64,000 nt of DNA, from positions 2,068,501-2,132,500 of the forward strand of contig OX345648.1 of assembly GCA_947044365.1 (NCBI GenBank). The letters run 5' to 3'. This stretch comes from Petrosia ficiformis. Lineage: Eukaryota > Porifera > Demospongiae > Haplosclerida > Petrosiidae. Position numbers and translations under genes: made by a program. Positions within the stretch are counted from its first letter, which is position 1; every line of letters starts with the position of its first letter. The notes under the pieces were generated by a model, which saw only the letters and a list, made by a program, of their open reading frames with translations, was not told the DNA's origin and ran no database searches. Positions 12,056 through 20,967 of this stretch are shown here, one piece after another.

Positions 12056-12097
12056 ACTTCCAGAAGTAAAGTTGTTTTCAGTGGAGGTTGCAGCCAT

Positions 12098-12340
12098 TTT
12101 CACTGTCTGTGAATTAGATAACAGTATGAAATTATTTTGAATAAATAATATTACCTAAACATATTCCACAGAGAGCAGTCACTTATACTATAATTCCAGT
12201 GAATAGAAGCACAAACCTCACAATAGCTGTTAGGACTGCAAAACCATTAGTCTTGTACCATGTGTGCCATGTGTGCCATGTGTGCCATGTTACCTTTCCA
12301 TAGCAACATTACTGTATGACGTAACATTTGTGGCGGGTAA
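12098..12340. promoter_or_regulatory. TERB1/API5 bidirectional promoter, copy A
   Basis: Sequence between the TERB1-A start codon (minus) and the remnant of API5 exon 1 (plus). It matches the 260-bp divergent region of copy B and retains the block around AGCAACATTACTGTATGACG. A small GTGTGCCAT triplication lies at 12,262-12,290. Confidence 0.5.
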
Positions 12341-12692
12341 ACGTGTAGATCTAGAACAACTTTACAGAAAACTGCAGCATTCTGGCAGATGCAGGAGAAA
12401 GTCTTTCAGACGTGAGTGAAAGTATCAGATGTTTTGATCAAATATGGACATGTTTGTGCAATGTACAACCTCTGTCTTCATGTATTTCTATTTAATGCCC
12501 CTCACCATATATGTGGCCACCCATTTTTTGTGCATCATGTTTTCCTACAGCACAAAGAGGCGTTTGAGGGAATACTTGCAGCAGCAAAAGGTTCAAATGG
12601 ATAAAAAAAAATTGGTCATTTTCCTGTTATGTCAGATAGTGTAATGGACACTCTCCTTGACCTAGTAGAAGATGATGAGGCAGTGGTAAGGA
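12331..12692 (+). pseudogene. API5: API5 copy A, broken 5' fragment
   Basis: Remnant of API5 exons 1 and 2, compared with the intact copy at 51,333. Exon 1 has lost its ATG (TTGTGGCGGG) and carries insertions that shift the frame; exon 2 (from 12,551, after a CAG acceptor) reads HKEAFEGILAAAKGSNG and then hits a stop, followed by a deletion of about 45 bases and further reading LVEDDEAV. Exons 3-5 are absent. Clearly non-functional. Confidence 0.85.
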
Positions 12693-12766
12693 CAGTAATG
12701 TTATATATTATCAAGAAATATCCATCATTCCTTTTCAGTAACATTTCAGAATTTAGCTATAAATTC

Positions 12767-13290
12767 CTGTATCCCGATTTACCCGCGATTGAAAAGCCCA
12801 TTCCATCTACCAGCTAATCTTCATATTCCTATTATAATGATAGGACCTGGTACAGGAATATCCCCCTTCATGGGGTTCCTATAACATCGGTAAGTGATTA
12901 CCTAATCAATCATCTGCTATCTTAAACCTGTTACCATGGATATGTATTTTCTTTACTCAGAGATACTCTTAAATATTCTGGTGTAGTTATTGGGAAGGCA
13001 TGGTTGTTCTTTGGCTGTCATCATCCGTACAAAGATAATATATATAAGTATGTCTTCATTACTAGAGAACAATGTATATGAAACATGCTATTATTTTAAC
13101 ATAGGAGAAGCTAAAGCCCTATTTGGATTCTGGAGTTCTTGTTCACCTGCATACTTCACTCTCCGTCTGGAACCTGAGGTTTATGAAAGAACAGAAGATG
13201 TGAGGTACATGTATATACAAGATAATATCAGGAGACATTGTATAGCATTGTCACACTGGATAATGAACGAAGTAGATGTTTGTGGGTAAG
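12767..13290 (+). pseudogene. MTRR: MTRR-like reductase C-terminal fragments
   Basis: Exon-like pieces of a diflavin reductase. At 12,826-12,892 the motif [17 protein letters not shown] matches the NADP/FAD-binding region of methionine synthase reductase, but an in-frame stop follows. At 12,961-13,035 GKAWLFFGC...PYKDN matches the WLFFGCRHKD-type motif. At 13,105-13,287 RTEDVR...YIQDNIRRH and DVCG match the family's YVQDNI and VCGD blocks. Splice-like borders remain. The same first two exons recur at 32,130-32,470 and 33,405-33,745. Stops and isolation from N-terminal exons make it a pseudogene. Confidence 0.7.
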
Positions 13291-13373
13291 TGAATATAGT
13301 TACACATAAGAGAATAATGGCTAATCACAGGAATGCACCCAACAGGTACAGTGTAGTACAGTATAGTATAGTA

Positions 13374-13659
13374 TAGGGATGGGCGATTATGAAAATATGA
13401 GTCAATGATTATTGTTTTTGCAAGTATCACGATTATTGCGATTATTGGCTACCTTACATATGTATGTAGATTTCATTCAACAATCAAATTGATACCTTTT
13501 ATTTCAGTGTTGAAAAACTGGTTTCGATGTGATAGTACTGAAAACCTGAAGTTATGGCACAATAATCATTATTTTTGTGATCACGATATGGGAATATTTA
13601 GACGATATGATTATCACTGAAAATTTTAATCACGATAATCAAAATATTGCCCATCCCTA
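13374..13659. mobile_element. hAT-type MITE, 286 bp, perfect 8-bp TSD
   Basis: Terminal inverted repeats TAGGGATGGGC / GCCCATCCCTA, flanked by identical 8-bp direct repeats GTATAGTA (13,366-13,373 and 13,660-13,667). It has no coding capacity. The ends resemble those of the MITE at 50,279-50,571 and are typical of hAT-mobilised elements. Confidence 0.9.
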
Positions 13660-14215
13660 GTATAGTATACATCTTCGTAACATAGGCGTGGCCGAACCAT
13701 AGGGTTTCTTGTCATTAGGGTTAAAATCTGAACAAAGTTGATGTTATTTTGTAGCCACACCCATTAATTAAAGTAGCTGCGTTTAGAGTAAGGTACATGT
13801 AAATTAAAGTAATCTCTAGATGGGTGTGGTTATTTGACACTTCAAGTAATACTACTTCTGGAGCAGGAGAGCTTAGGTGCTGAACAATTCTAATGCTTGC
13901 ATATTTTAGTCCTACCTTCATACTTTCTTTGCTGTGACAGATGTCAGCAGAAACTCTCATCGCTTGTAGATCAGATCCCTTATCTGGAAACCCCCCAATT
14001 TACCTTAGGGTTTTAATACATGTATGTCATTAGTAGACATTCACTACTCAATGTGGTGTATATTCCACTTGATAAGATTTTTAGACTTGTGACGAACTCA
14101 AGCATCAAAATTTATCACAAGTTCTATTCAATATACTCACTAGACAGACAATCCTCTAAAGAAAGGGAATAGTTCACTAGTTAACTCAAATACTTACTAT
14201 ATATTATATCATTTA

Positions 14216-14370
14216 GTTTCATTTGGATGATGAGTCAAGTATTGATGTATTTGTAGTATCCACTACTGGAGATGATGATCCACCTGATACTGTCAGTAAA
14301 TTCTGGAGAAGACTTAAAAGAAAGACAAATCCTCCTGACATGTTGATAAACCTCAGATTTACATTATTAG
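14216..14370 (+). pseudogene. MTRR: MTRR-like flavodoxin exon
   Basis: Open exon reading FHLDDESSIDVFVVSTTG then DDDPPDTVSKFW and ending LRFTLLG at a GTAAGT donor. STTG-x-x-DPPD is the FMN-binding loop of methionine synthase reductase/NDOR1-type flavodoxin domains. It continues in phase into the exon at 17,036, with the hAT element inserted between them. Confidence 0.65.
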
Positions 14371-14848
14371 GTAAGTAATAGTTCCAGCTGTATATATAAT
14401 AGTGACATCAGATCGATAACATCCCAAATGTATTATTATAGAAGTAATAATAGAACCAATATCATTTATCAATGAGACTAGACTCACTTATCATGATGGT
14501 TCATAATTGTGTTTGAGCTCTCATAATTTAACTGATATTATGTGTACATTCAGAATATGATCATTTATCACTGATATGATTTTATGAGGTACATGATTAG
14601 TGATGCACCGATATGGGATTTTACCAATATTCCGATAAACCGATATCTTTCAGCAAATATCGGCCGATACCGATAACCGATCCGATATCATGCTACCATC
14701 TTATATTATATAACATAGCATATATAATATTTGTTTTACACAGAAAAACCCAAATAACTAAATACAAAAAAGATAAAATAGAGAACACTATTATATGCAA
14801 TATACATGAACTTTTGCTAGTACATGATAGTAAGTGATTTATGAGGGC

Positions 14849-16138
14849 CTACAGAAGTACATTGAAATTGTTCTTGATGAATAGCAGACTTTCTGCTCTT
14901 TCGGGGGCAAGGCGGTTTCGTTTCTCATCATAGATGTCCCCCGCACCAGAAAAAAGCCTCTCAGAAGGGACAGATGTTGGCGGTGCTGAGAGATATCTTT
15001 GGGCCAACTTTGCTAGTGGCAGAAAACGTGGTTTATTCTCTTCCCACCAGGTGAATGAGTTTCCCCTGTGGAATGTTATTAATGGTTCGGCAAGATACTT
15101 GTCTACCACTGAGTTGTATGTGCTGTCAATCTCTGCTCCTGCCTCTTCGAGTATTTCTGAAAAACACTTCAGCACTTTTGTCTTAGGACGCTTTGGGGAT
15201 GGTTCTCTGGACTCCTGAGTGTCAATGATCCCAGCTACCTTTTCTTCCAGTAGTTCCCTTGCACTGATTCGCTCAGTAGGTCCACTGAAGAATTTGTCTT
15301 TGAAGCGTGGGTTAAGTAGAGTAGCTAGTACAAGTGGTTCATTGCTTTCCACACCTCTATATCTCCTTTTCAAAGACATAAGCATCTGCTCCTTCATGGT
15401 TCGAACACCACTATCATCTTCATGGTTCTCTAAAGTCCTTTGAAATGCTCTGATAAATGGAATGATCAAAGAGACACTAGCTTGATCAGTTGAAATGGAC
15501 TTCGTTATTTCTTCAACTGGACTGAGAACAGCTATGGACTTGTTAATGAGGTCCAACTGGTTAGATGTTAATTGTACAATGTTGTTTTCAGTAGAATAGG
15601 CAGCAAGTGCCATTTTTTGCTCTGATATGGTCTGAAGCATGTACAAAGTAGAATTCCACCTTGTGGGTTCGTCCTGTTTCAGACGATGAGTTGGCAGTCC
15701 TAGATTTTCTTGAATTTCCTTTAAACGTGGGCATGCAAGAGGTGAGTGTTTGAAATGACCTACAATTCTACGACAGACTGCTACAGTGTCTTTCACAAAT
15801 CGCTGTGACAACACACCATCATGAACAATTAGCTGCAGAGTATGTGCAAAGCAACCTAGATCTGGAAAGGAAGCATCTCTCATAGCTTTGACCATGTTTG
15901 CTGCATTGTCACGAACAATGAGATGAAGCTGCTCCTTCTTGATTCTCCATCCATCAAGCATCGTTTCATATGTATGGCAGATGTTCTCTCCCGTGTGTAA
16001 ACCAGGAAAGGACTGTGCATGCAAAACTGCTGATCTCTTTACAAATGAATCTGTTAGCCAATGGGCTGTTAGACTAAGGAGAGAGTCATTACTCACATCT
16101 GTACTCCGGATATCAGTAGTGAAACTGAAGTACTCCAC
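14849..16138 (-). CDS. hAT transposase, catalytic and dimerisation region
   Basis: 429-aa open frame beginning inside the transposase core (MEYFSFTTDIRS). The D-W-x-H-like strands DNAANM, CFAHTLQLIVHD, the RWNST block and the C-terminal dimerisation region (LAQRYLSAPPTSVPSERLFSGAG with KRNRL) are those of ZBED-like hAT transposases. The frame runs up to a frameshift/stop region (16,139-16,405) that separates it from the BED-finger ORF, so the present copy is probably not a single functional polypeptide. Catalytic residues look conserved by eye. Confidence 0.9.
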   Translation of the reverse strand: MEYFSFTTDIRSTDVSNDSLLSLTAHWLTDSFVKRSAVLHAQSFPGLHTGENICHTYETMLDGWRIKKEQLHLIVRDNAANMVKAMRDASFPDLGCFAHTLQLIVHDGVLSQRFVKDTVAVCRRIVGHFKHSPLACPRLKEIQENLGLPTHRLKQDEPTRWNSTLYMLQTISEQKMALAAYSTENNIVQLTSNQLDLINKSIAVLSPVEEITKSISTDQASVSLIIPFIRAFQRTLENHEDDSGVRTMKEQMLMSLKRRYRGVESNEPLVLATLLNPRFKDKFFSGPTERISARELLEEKVAGIIDTQESREPSPKRPKTKVLKCFSEILEEAGAEIDSTYNSVVDKYLAEPLITFHRGNSFTWWEENKPRFLPLAKLAQRYLSAPPTSVPSERLFSGAGDIYDEKRNRLAPERAESLLFIKNNFNVLL

Positions 16139-16660
16139 TCCAGCAAGTTCAACCTTTAACTTAGCTGTAATTTCCTCTGAGCTTAGGCAGAATGCTCTCT
16201 GTTACATAGCGTCTACTTGGCAGTAAGTACCTGGGTTCCAGTGCTTTCAAAAGTCGGGTGAATCCTGTGTCATCAACAATTGAGAATGGTTGGCAGTCCA
16301 GGGCAATCATCTCAGCAATTTGTCTGTGAAGAAGCTGCGCTCTATGGATCGTTCACATCCCATACACGAGCACGGTCCTTGCTCTCCTCTAGTGTCAACT
16401 GTTTACCTTTAAAAAAAAACATCGATGGCTGTTTTATCTTTTGACTCTACCACTTTTTGTTTTTGCTTCTCGAACTCCTTGTGTTCTTCCACGTGTTTAT
16501 TCTTGAGGTGGCTAACAAGATTCGATTTGTTGAAAGTTTTTGTTGTCGCCCCACCACGTGAAATCTTCTGTTGACAAGACTTACAGACAGCATATTTTGA
16601 ATCTTCAGCGATAGAGAAGAAAGACCAAATAGGCGAAGTTTTTCTGGAACTACTAGCCAT
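16139..16660 (-). pseudogene. hAT transposase N-terminal part with BED finger
   Basis: 83-aa ORF at 16,409-16,660 starts MASSSRKTSPIWSFFS and contains a BED zinc finger (C-x2-C with YAVCKSCQQKI, later H-x4-H in HLKNKHVEEH). Downstream, 16,139-16,405 still encodes recognisable hAT sequence (RQIAEMIALDCQPFSIVDD, LLPSRRYV) but broken by stops and frameshifts, so the transposase of this copy is interrupted. Confidence 0.85.
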
Positions 16661-17035
16661 TTTTACACTTACACTAACTAATGGGCGTTAATTAGAATCG
16701 CATTAATTAAACCACGGTGCATGAAAATTTATGTTATCGGTAAATTTCTACCGATACCGATACCGATAGCTGTATTTAGCGCAATTATCGGCCCAATACC
16801 GATAGCCGATCCGATTATCGGTGCATCACTATACATGATTCACTAATTGTACAAAATGTATAATATTAATATTACACACATGTACATAGGTTTATGTGAA
16901 CTGATTGAGTGGGTGACAATTACATTTAAAATGAATATTTTTATTAACAAACTAATACTATACTGTGATATCAATGTATGTACATGTATATCTAATAATT
17001 TGTGTCAATACTAACCTGTGTTCTACTTCATCAGG

Positions 17036-17153
17036 TCTTGGAGATTCAAACTATTCTAATCTTTATAACACGAGTAAAATATGGACTCATAGATTACTAT
17101 AACTTGGAGCTAAGTCATTTTATGAGGCTGGATTTACTGATGATGGAGTGAGG
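17036..17153 (+). pseudogene. MTRR: MTRR-like second flavodoxin exon, with stop
   Basis: After a CATCAG acceptor the exon reads LGDSNYSNLYNT...THRLL, then a TAA, then LGAKSFYEAGFTDDGV before GTAAG. LGLGDS-Y and LGA-x-x-FY-x-x-x-x-x-DD are MTRR-like. The stop codon kills the frame. Confidence 0.65.
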
Positions 17154-17279
17154 TAAGAATTATACTGGAATTAACTATATGTATATACTGTTGTTAATTA
17201 AAGAGAGGTACTGTAGCACAGTTAAATTATTATTGATACAATGTTAATAAATATCAAAGAGTACTATAGTATGTTCACA

Positions 17280-17520
17280 TTAAGTGAACTCAATGTGAAC
17301 GTATTTTAGGAACATATAGAAAGATGAAACACACTGCCTAATGAGAACCCTGACTATAGTTAAACTATAGTATATAACATTATAATGGATATTGTTTATC
17401 ACAAAGTATTTTGTGGCAACTGTGTTGGGAAAATGTGCATACATGTATGTGTGTATGTGTGTACATGTATGTTTATATGTATGTATGTACATGTATAAAC
17501 TAATGTGAATATGTTTATGA
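17280..17520. other. AT-rich spacer
   Basis: Contains GTAT-rich simple sequence (17,440-17,500). No coding evidence. Confidence 0.5.
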
Positions 17521-17709
17521 ATACACTTTAACGCTAGTATTAATTGTGTCCACTAAATACATGTAAGTGATGTTTAGTGTGCACAAATTTAGTGAATTTC
17601 TGAGCCACACCTAATATGCCTAATTAATTAATTGTGAAATATATTTATATTGAAATGATACATTGTTAGTGTGTTCTGAAAATGTTTTTATTATTCTTTA
17701 TTGATGTAG

Positions 17710-18240
17710 GATTCTGATACTCATCTTGAATATAATCCAGGAGATGTAATGTGTCCTAATGATTAGTGGTAAGTTCAATACTTGATAGACAGGTTCATCA
17801 TAAACACATGATATAGTCCTTATAATATTACATCAATCATTAGATTACACCTATATGATGTTCTAAATCACTCAATGAATATCTCCATTCTTCAGGACAC
17901 AACAAAGAGAAGTCCGATATTCAGTAACTATATCTTCAACCACAAATTACATTGTGTTGTTCATTTTCAATAGATCCTATGATTCCTAAACACATTCCTA
18001 GTAATTGTAGTGTGATATAATACTTGACACATTGTACTGATATGAGGACACTACTAAAGAAGGTGTGTTTATATTCACTACAAAGATAGTGTGATCTTGA
18101 ACTTTCCTTTACAGGCTACTCTACTCAGTTTGTCTGAATTTTGTTCTCATGAAGAAGAGAAGAAGAGATTACAATGGCTAGCTAGTAGACAAAATTAAGA
18201 GTGCTTTACTTGTTGTTTCGTGTGGATCCTGAGGTTTATG
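17710..18240 (+). pseudogene. MTRR: MTRR-like central exons, copy A
   Basis: Three exon-like pieces: 17,710-17,771 (DTHLEYNPGDVMCPND, then TAG where unit B has GAG), 17,896-18,070 (KHIPSNCSVI...THCTDMRT, frame broken), and 18,117-18,213 (LSLSEFCSHEEEKKRLQWL ending in a stop). They match the FAD-binding linker of methionine synthase reductase (YEPGD-x-x-x-x-CPN; HIP-GC; S-AEKRRLQEL). Unit B carries the same pieces at 55,756-56,300. Confidence 0.65.
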
Positions 18241-19480
18241 AAGGAACAGAAGAGGTGAGGTATCAGTGTTGAGTTTTATAAGTTTGTAATTTTATAAATT
18301 CCGGAGGTTCTGCCTACTTAATAGAATACTACATGTATGTTTAACTGCAATTCAGTGGATCTTGGATGTACCACACCCCAAATTACTGTAGATTACAAGG
18401 GTATACCAATGTGGTGGTGGCATGTCGACATTCTGTTGTTCAAATTTTGTTGGATGTGGTCGGGTGACATTACTTTGAAGTTAGCTTAGGGCACTTACAT
18501 GTAAAAAAAAAAAGTAAAAGAAGATTAAAATAGCATGTTGATATACATTTGTATAAACTTACTTTGTACATGTGTAGCTTGGTCTAGTGAGAGAACGGAA
18601 TGTTGGGAAAAAGGCGGTTGCTCTCACTCTGGTGTGTGAGCAAGGTTGAGGTGACTGTTAAATTACTCCAGTAGGTGGAGAAAGTTGCAAATTACCTGTA
18701 TTCAGTTGCAACGAAGGCTTTGACTTTGATGAGATGCTTAGCCACACCTCAAATCAGTAAAGATGATTATTATCTCCATGGTGAGTGTGGTTGGAAACTT
18801 GGAATGATTATTAATCCTCGCCTGCGTAGGTGGAGCAGAGGGTTACTGTAATCAGGTTTTTTGTCTGACTTTTACCAAAATTTCTGGACAACTAGCTACC
18901 CTGAGACTTTGATCAAGCTACCAAAAGATGTCAAAATTATACAAGAATCAAAATAAAAGACAGGCATTTTCTAAAACCCTTTTAAAATAAAGTTATGACA
19001 ATTTTTACAACTCACGATTGTCGTTTCACTACTTTAAGAAGACTTCTGGTAACATATGAGTACATGGAAACATAACTCCTTGAAGGCTATCACTGTCAAA
19101 TCACAGCGAGTGCATTCATTAAAGTGAATTGTTTTAATAGCCCTGTAAGCACTAGACCACACTAGTGCACTAACATTTATCCTTCCAGTCAATTATAGTT
19201 TACAATTGATAGGGCCTGAATCGTATGACTAGATATGAGACCCTACGTTACTTACTACTGATTGTGTGTATTAATATATCATGATAAACTGTTAACAATC
19301 ATTAGGATAGTGACACACAAATAATATTCAATATTTCATTATACAGGTAATTTAATTGATAAAACTTCCAATCAAATAGTTATAGGAATTAGGAAGATGC
19401 AATGTGTATGTACATGATATGTGGTTACAACACTAAAAGTGAAAGAGGAATTTGTGTAGGTAAGTACAGTGGGTGATATC
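18240..19480. repeat. dispersed low-copy repeat, copy 1
   Basis: A segment whose landmarks are GTACCACACCCCAAATTACTG, a CTCTCACTCTGGTGTGT block and a GTTACTGTAATCAGG block. Near-identical copies are at 56,290-57,500, shorter ones at 32,560-33,370 and 33,830-34,620, and part is inverted at about 36,440-36,720. It has no convincing ORF. Confidence 0.7.
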
Positions 19481-19666
19481 ACCATTTTCAAAATTGATTA
19501 ATATAATTATGATACATGTATGTACTAAAACTAAAACCAGTATATATATATATATATATTAACAGTGGGTGGGTTTTTATTAAAGTGTCAGGTCATACTG
19601 TGTATATAAATCCCACTATTAGTATGGACCTTATGCTATAAACTATATAACAAGTGTATATAGAGA

Positions 19667-20015
19667 AAAAAGTATCCCTATGACTGCTTTGTGGTGTCCA
19701 GCATTCAGCAATCATGGCTGACTTTATCATGCCTGGGACACAACAGCCTATTATAGTTATTATTTCAATTACAATTTAGAAATATATTTCAGGAAGAATA
19801 GCCAGCTATTAGTTCCAGCTTCTACATAAGCTAGTAAAGCTACAGCTTTCTTTCTGCTGCTCTGTAGTCTCTGTACTCTGTAGAGCTTGAGTGTCCGTTC
19901 TATTACGTGCCACGCCCATTAATTGACCAAGCCCCTCGGAATGACATAACTTCCTTAACTACGTATACAACGCATACTCGCGTAAGTGACACAAGAATAT
20001 ATATAAACATACATT
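19667..20015. mobile_element. MITE of the ATCCCTATGA-GCTTT family, truncated
   Basis: Starts ATCCCTATGACTGCTTTG and continues into the family's conserved block (inverse of GTTAAGGAAGTTGCGTCATT, GGGCGTGGC). Complete relatives with both ends are at 30,543-30,917 and 39,073-39,540; a twin lies in unit B at 57,719-58,075. Confidence 0.65.
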
Positions 20016-20237
20016 GAACGCGTGCCTAAAGTAAACAGACCAATCAGATTGCAGTAAATGAGGTTGCTAAATTGTAGTATAATCATTATAATTACTAATA
20101 ATTAATATGTATAACTACTGCACATGCACAGTAGATTGAATGTTCTCCTCCTGTTGATGTTTTGTTCTGTACTCCCTGTTGACAATCTTCTTTAATCTAT
20201 ATAAAAATACCACAAAATTACACTGAAACGTACTAAA

Positions 20238-20605
20238 GAGGTTGATAAGTGTTCCTGGGTGGTTTAATAAGTGTTCCTGGGAGTTATAAGTGTTCCTGGG
20301 TGGTTTAATAAGTGTTCCTAGGAGCTTTAATAAGTGTTCCCAGGTGGTTTAATAAGTGTTCCTTGGTAGTTTAATAAGTGTTCCTAGGAGCTTTAATAAG
20401 TGTTCCCAGGTGGTTTAATAAGAGTTCTTGGGAGTTTTAATAAGTGTTCCTTTGTAGTTTAATAAGTGTTCCTAGGAGCTTTAATAAGTGTTCCCAGGTG
20501 GTTTGATAAGAGTTCCCGGGAGCTTTAATAAGAGTTCCCGGGTGGTTTAATAAGTGTTCCCAGGTGGTTTAATAAGAGTTCCCAGGTGGTTTAATAAGTA
20601 ATTTA
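20238..20605 (+). repeat. 22-bp minisatellite, copy A
   Basis: About 16 tandem copies of a unit of the type TTTAATAAGTGTTCCTGGGTGG with variants CCCAGG, CCTAGGAGC, CCCGGGAGC. The array stands about 110 bp upstream of a small exon and 360 bp upstream of the ankyrin gene start. Unit B has a longer, differently ordered array (58,317-58,760). Confidence 0.9.
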
Positions 20606-20717
20606 TTAAACCTCCCAGTATATTTTTGGTAGGGAATTTCAGCATCAAGTATCATTTTCAAAATATATATATCTTTTTTTTTATACCAATTGATAATAAT
20701 TATTGTTCTTTGCAGGA

Positions 20718-20900
20718 ATGAAGTTAAGTCTACAAAAACCACTGTTGCTGAGTATTTTCTGTAAGATGTGTGATAAGAAGTTTAATGATCCTAAACCATA
20801 CAGAGCTCATTTAGTTTCATGTGCTCACAAAGAACTGAGAGCTGAGGAAGAGGATAGAATTATAATTAAAATTAATAGTTATTCATGTTACTTAACTTAG
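20718..20900 (+). CDS. small C2HC-finger-like ORF upstream of ankyrin gene A
   Basis: 60-aa frame following a TTTGCAG acceptor-like site at 20,715, so probably an exon. It reads MKLSLQKPLLLSIFCKMCDK and has C-x2-C...H-x4-C...H spacing (FCKMCDKKF, HLVSCAHK), like a degenerate single zinc finger. The copy in unit B (58,883-59,065) appears identical at nucleotide level. It stops 68 bases before the ankyrin ATG, so it is either an upstream ORF of the same transcript, an alternative short product or an exon read in another combination. Function unknown. Confidence 0.45.
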   Translation: MKLSLQKPLLLSIFCKMCDKKFNDPKPYRAHLVSCAHKELRAEEEDRIIIKINSYSCYLT

Positions 20901-20967
20901 TAATAACAATAATAATTATTAATTAATTGAATAGATCCGCCCATTGCCCCTTGCTGTTTTATTCGTG

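Larger units (their letters stand above)
2880..12097 (-). pseudogene. TERB1: TERB1 copy A, broken
   Basis: Paralogue of the gene at 39,694-51,072. Exons 1-8 are present with the same lengths and splice sites as in copy B: 12,055-12,097 (start MAATS), 10,579-10,692, 6,763-6,891, 6,569-6,703, 6,456-6,516, 6,263-6,396, 6,069-6,191 and 5,279-5,434. Exons 9 and 10 are missing, and the segment where they should lie carries an inversion (3,554-4,786). Exon 11 starts at 3,307 but loses similarity to copy B at 2,880, after its SSD codons. Exon 12 and the Myb-domain exon 13 are not found to the left. The armadillo part is still open, so decay is recent, but without exons 9-10 and the telomere-binding end it cannot make a full TERB1. 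It may still be transcribed from the bidirectional promoter. Confidence 0.85.
14598..16831 (-). mobile_element. hAT transposon with intact ends
   Basis: 2,234-bp element with terminal inverted repeats TAGTGATGCACCGAT at both ends and a perfect 8-bp target duplication TACATGAT (14,590-14,597 and 16,832-16,839). Subterminal regions are packed with CCGATA/TATCGG motifs, likely transposase-binding sites. It encodes a BED-finger segment and a hAT catalytic/dimerisation segment on the minus strand. It sits inside an intron of the reductase remnant in unit A and is absent from unit B, so it inserted after the duplication or was lost there. Confidence 0.95.

Noticed and set aside
2880..12097. TERB1-A as a second working gene
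   Set aside because: Exons 9-10 are missing, exon 11 is cut and the Myb exon is not present in the window.
14934..16226. Plus-strand ORFs over the transposase
   Set aside because: Antisense shadows of the minus-strand hAT transposase, which has clear family motifs.
14216..17153. NDOR1 rather than MTRR as origin of the flavodoxin exons
   Set aside because: FW after PPDT resembles NDOR1, but LGAKSFYEAGFTDD and the HIP-x-x-CS and EEEKKRLQ blocks agree better with MTRR; not fully settled.
20238..20605. CRISPR array
   Set aside because: The 22-bp units are directly adjacent with no unique spacers and the genome is eukaryotic.
20944..20967. Upstream extension MPLAVLFV of the ankyrin protein
   Set aside because: The frame there begins with TTG, not ATG; the first ATG is at 20,968 (59,127 in copy B).
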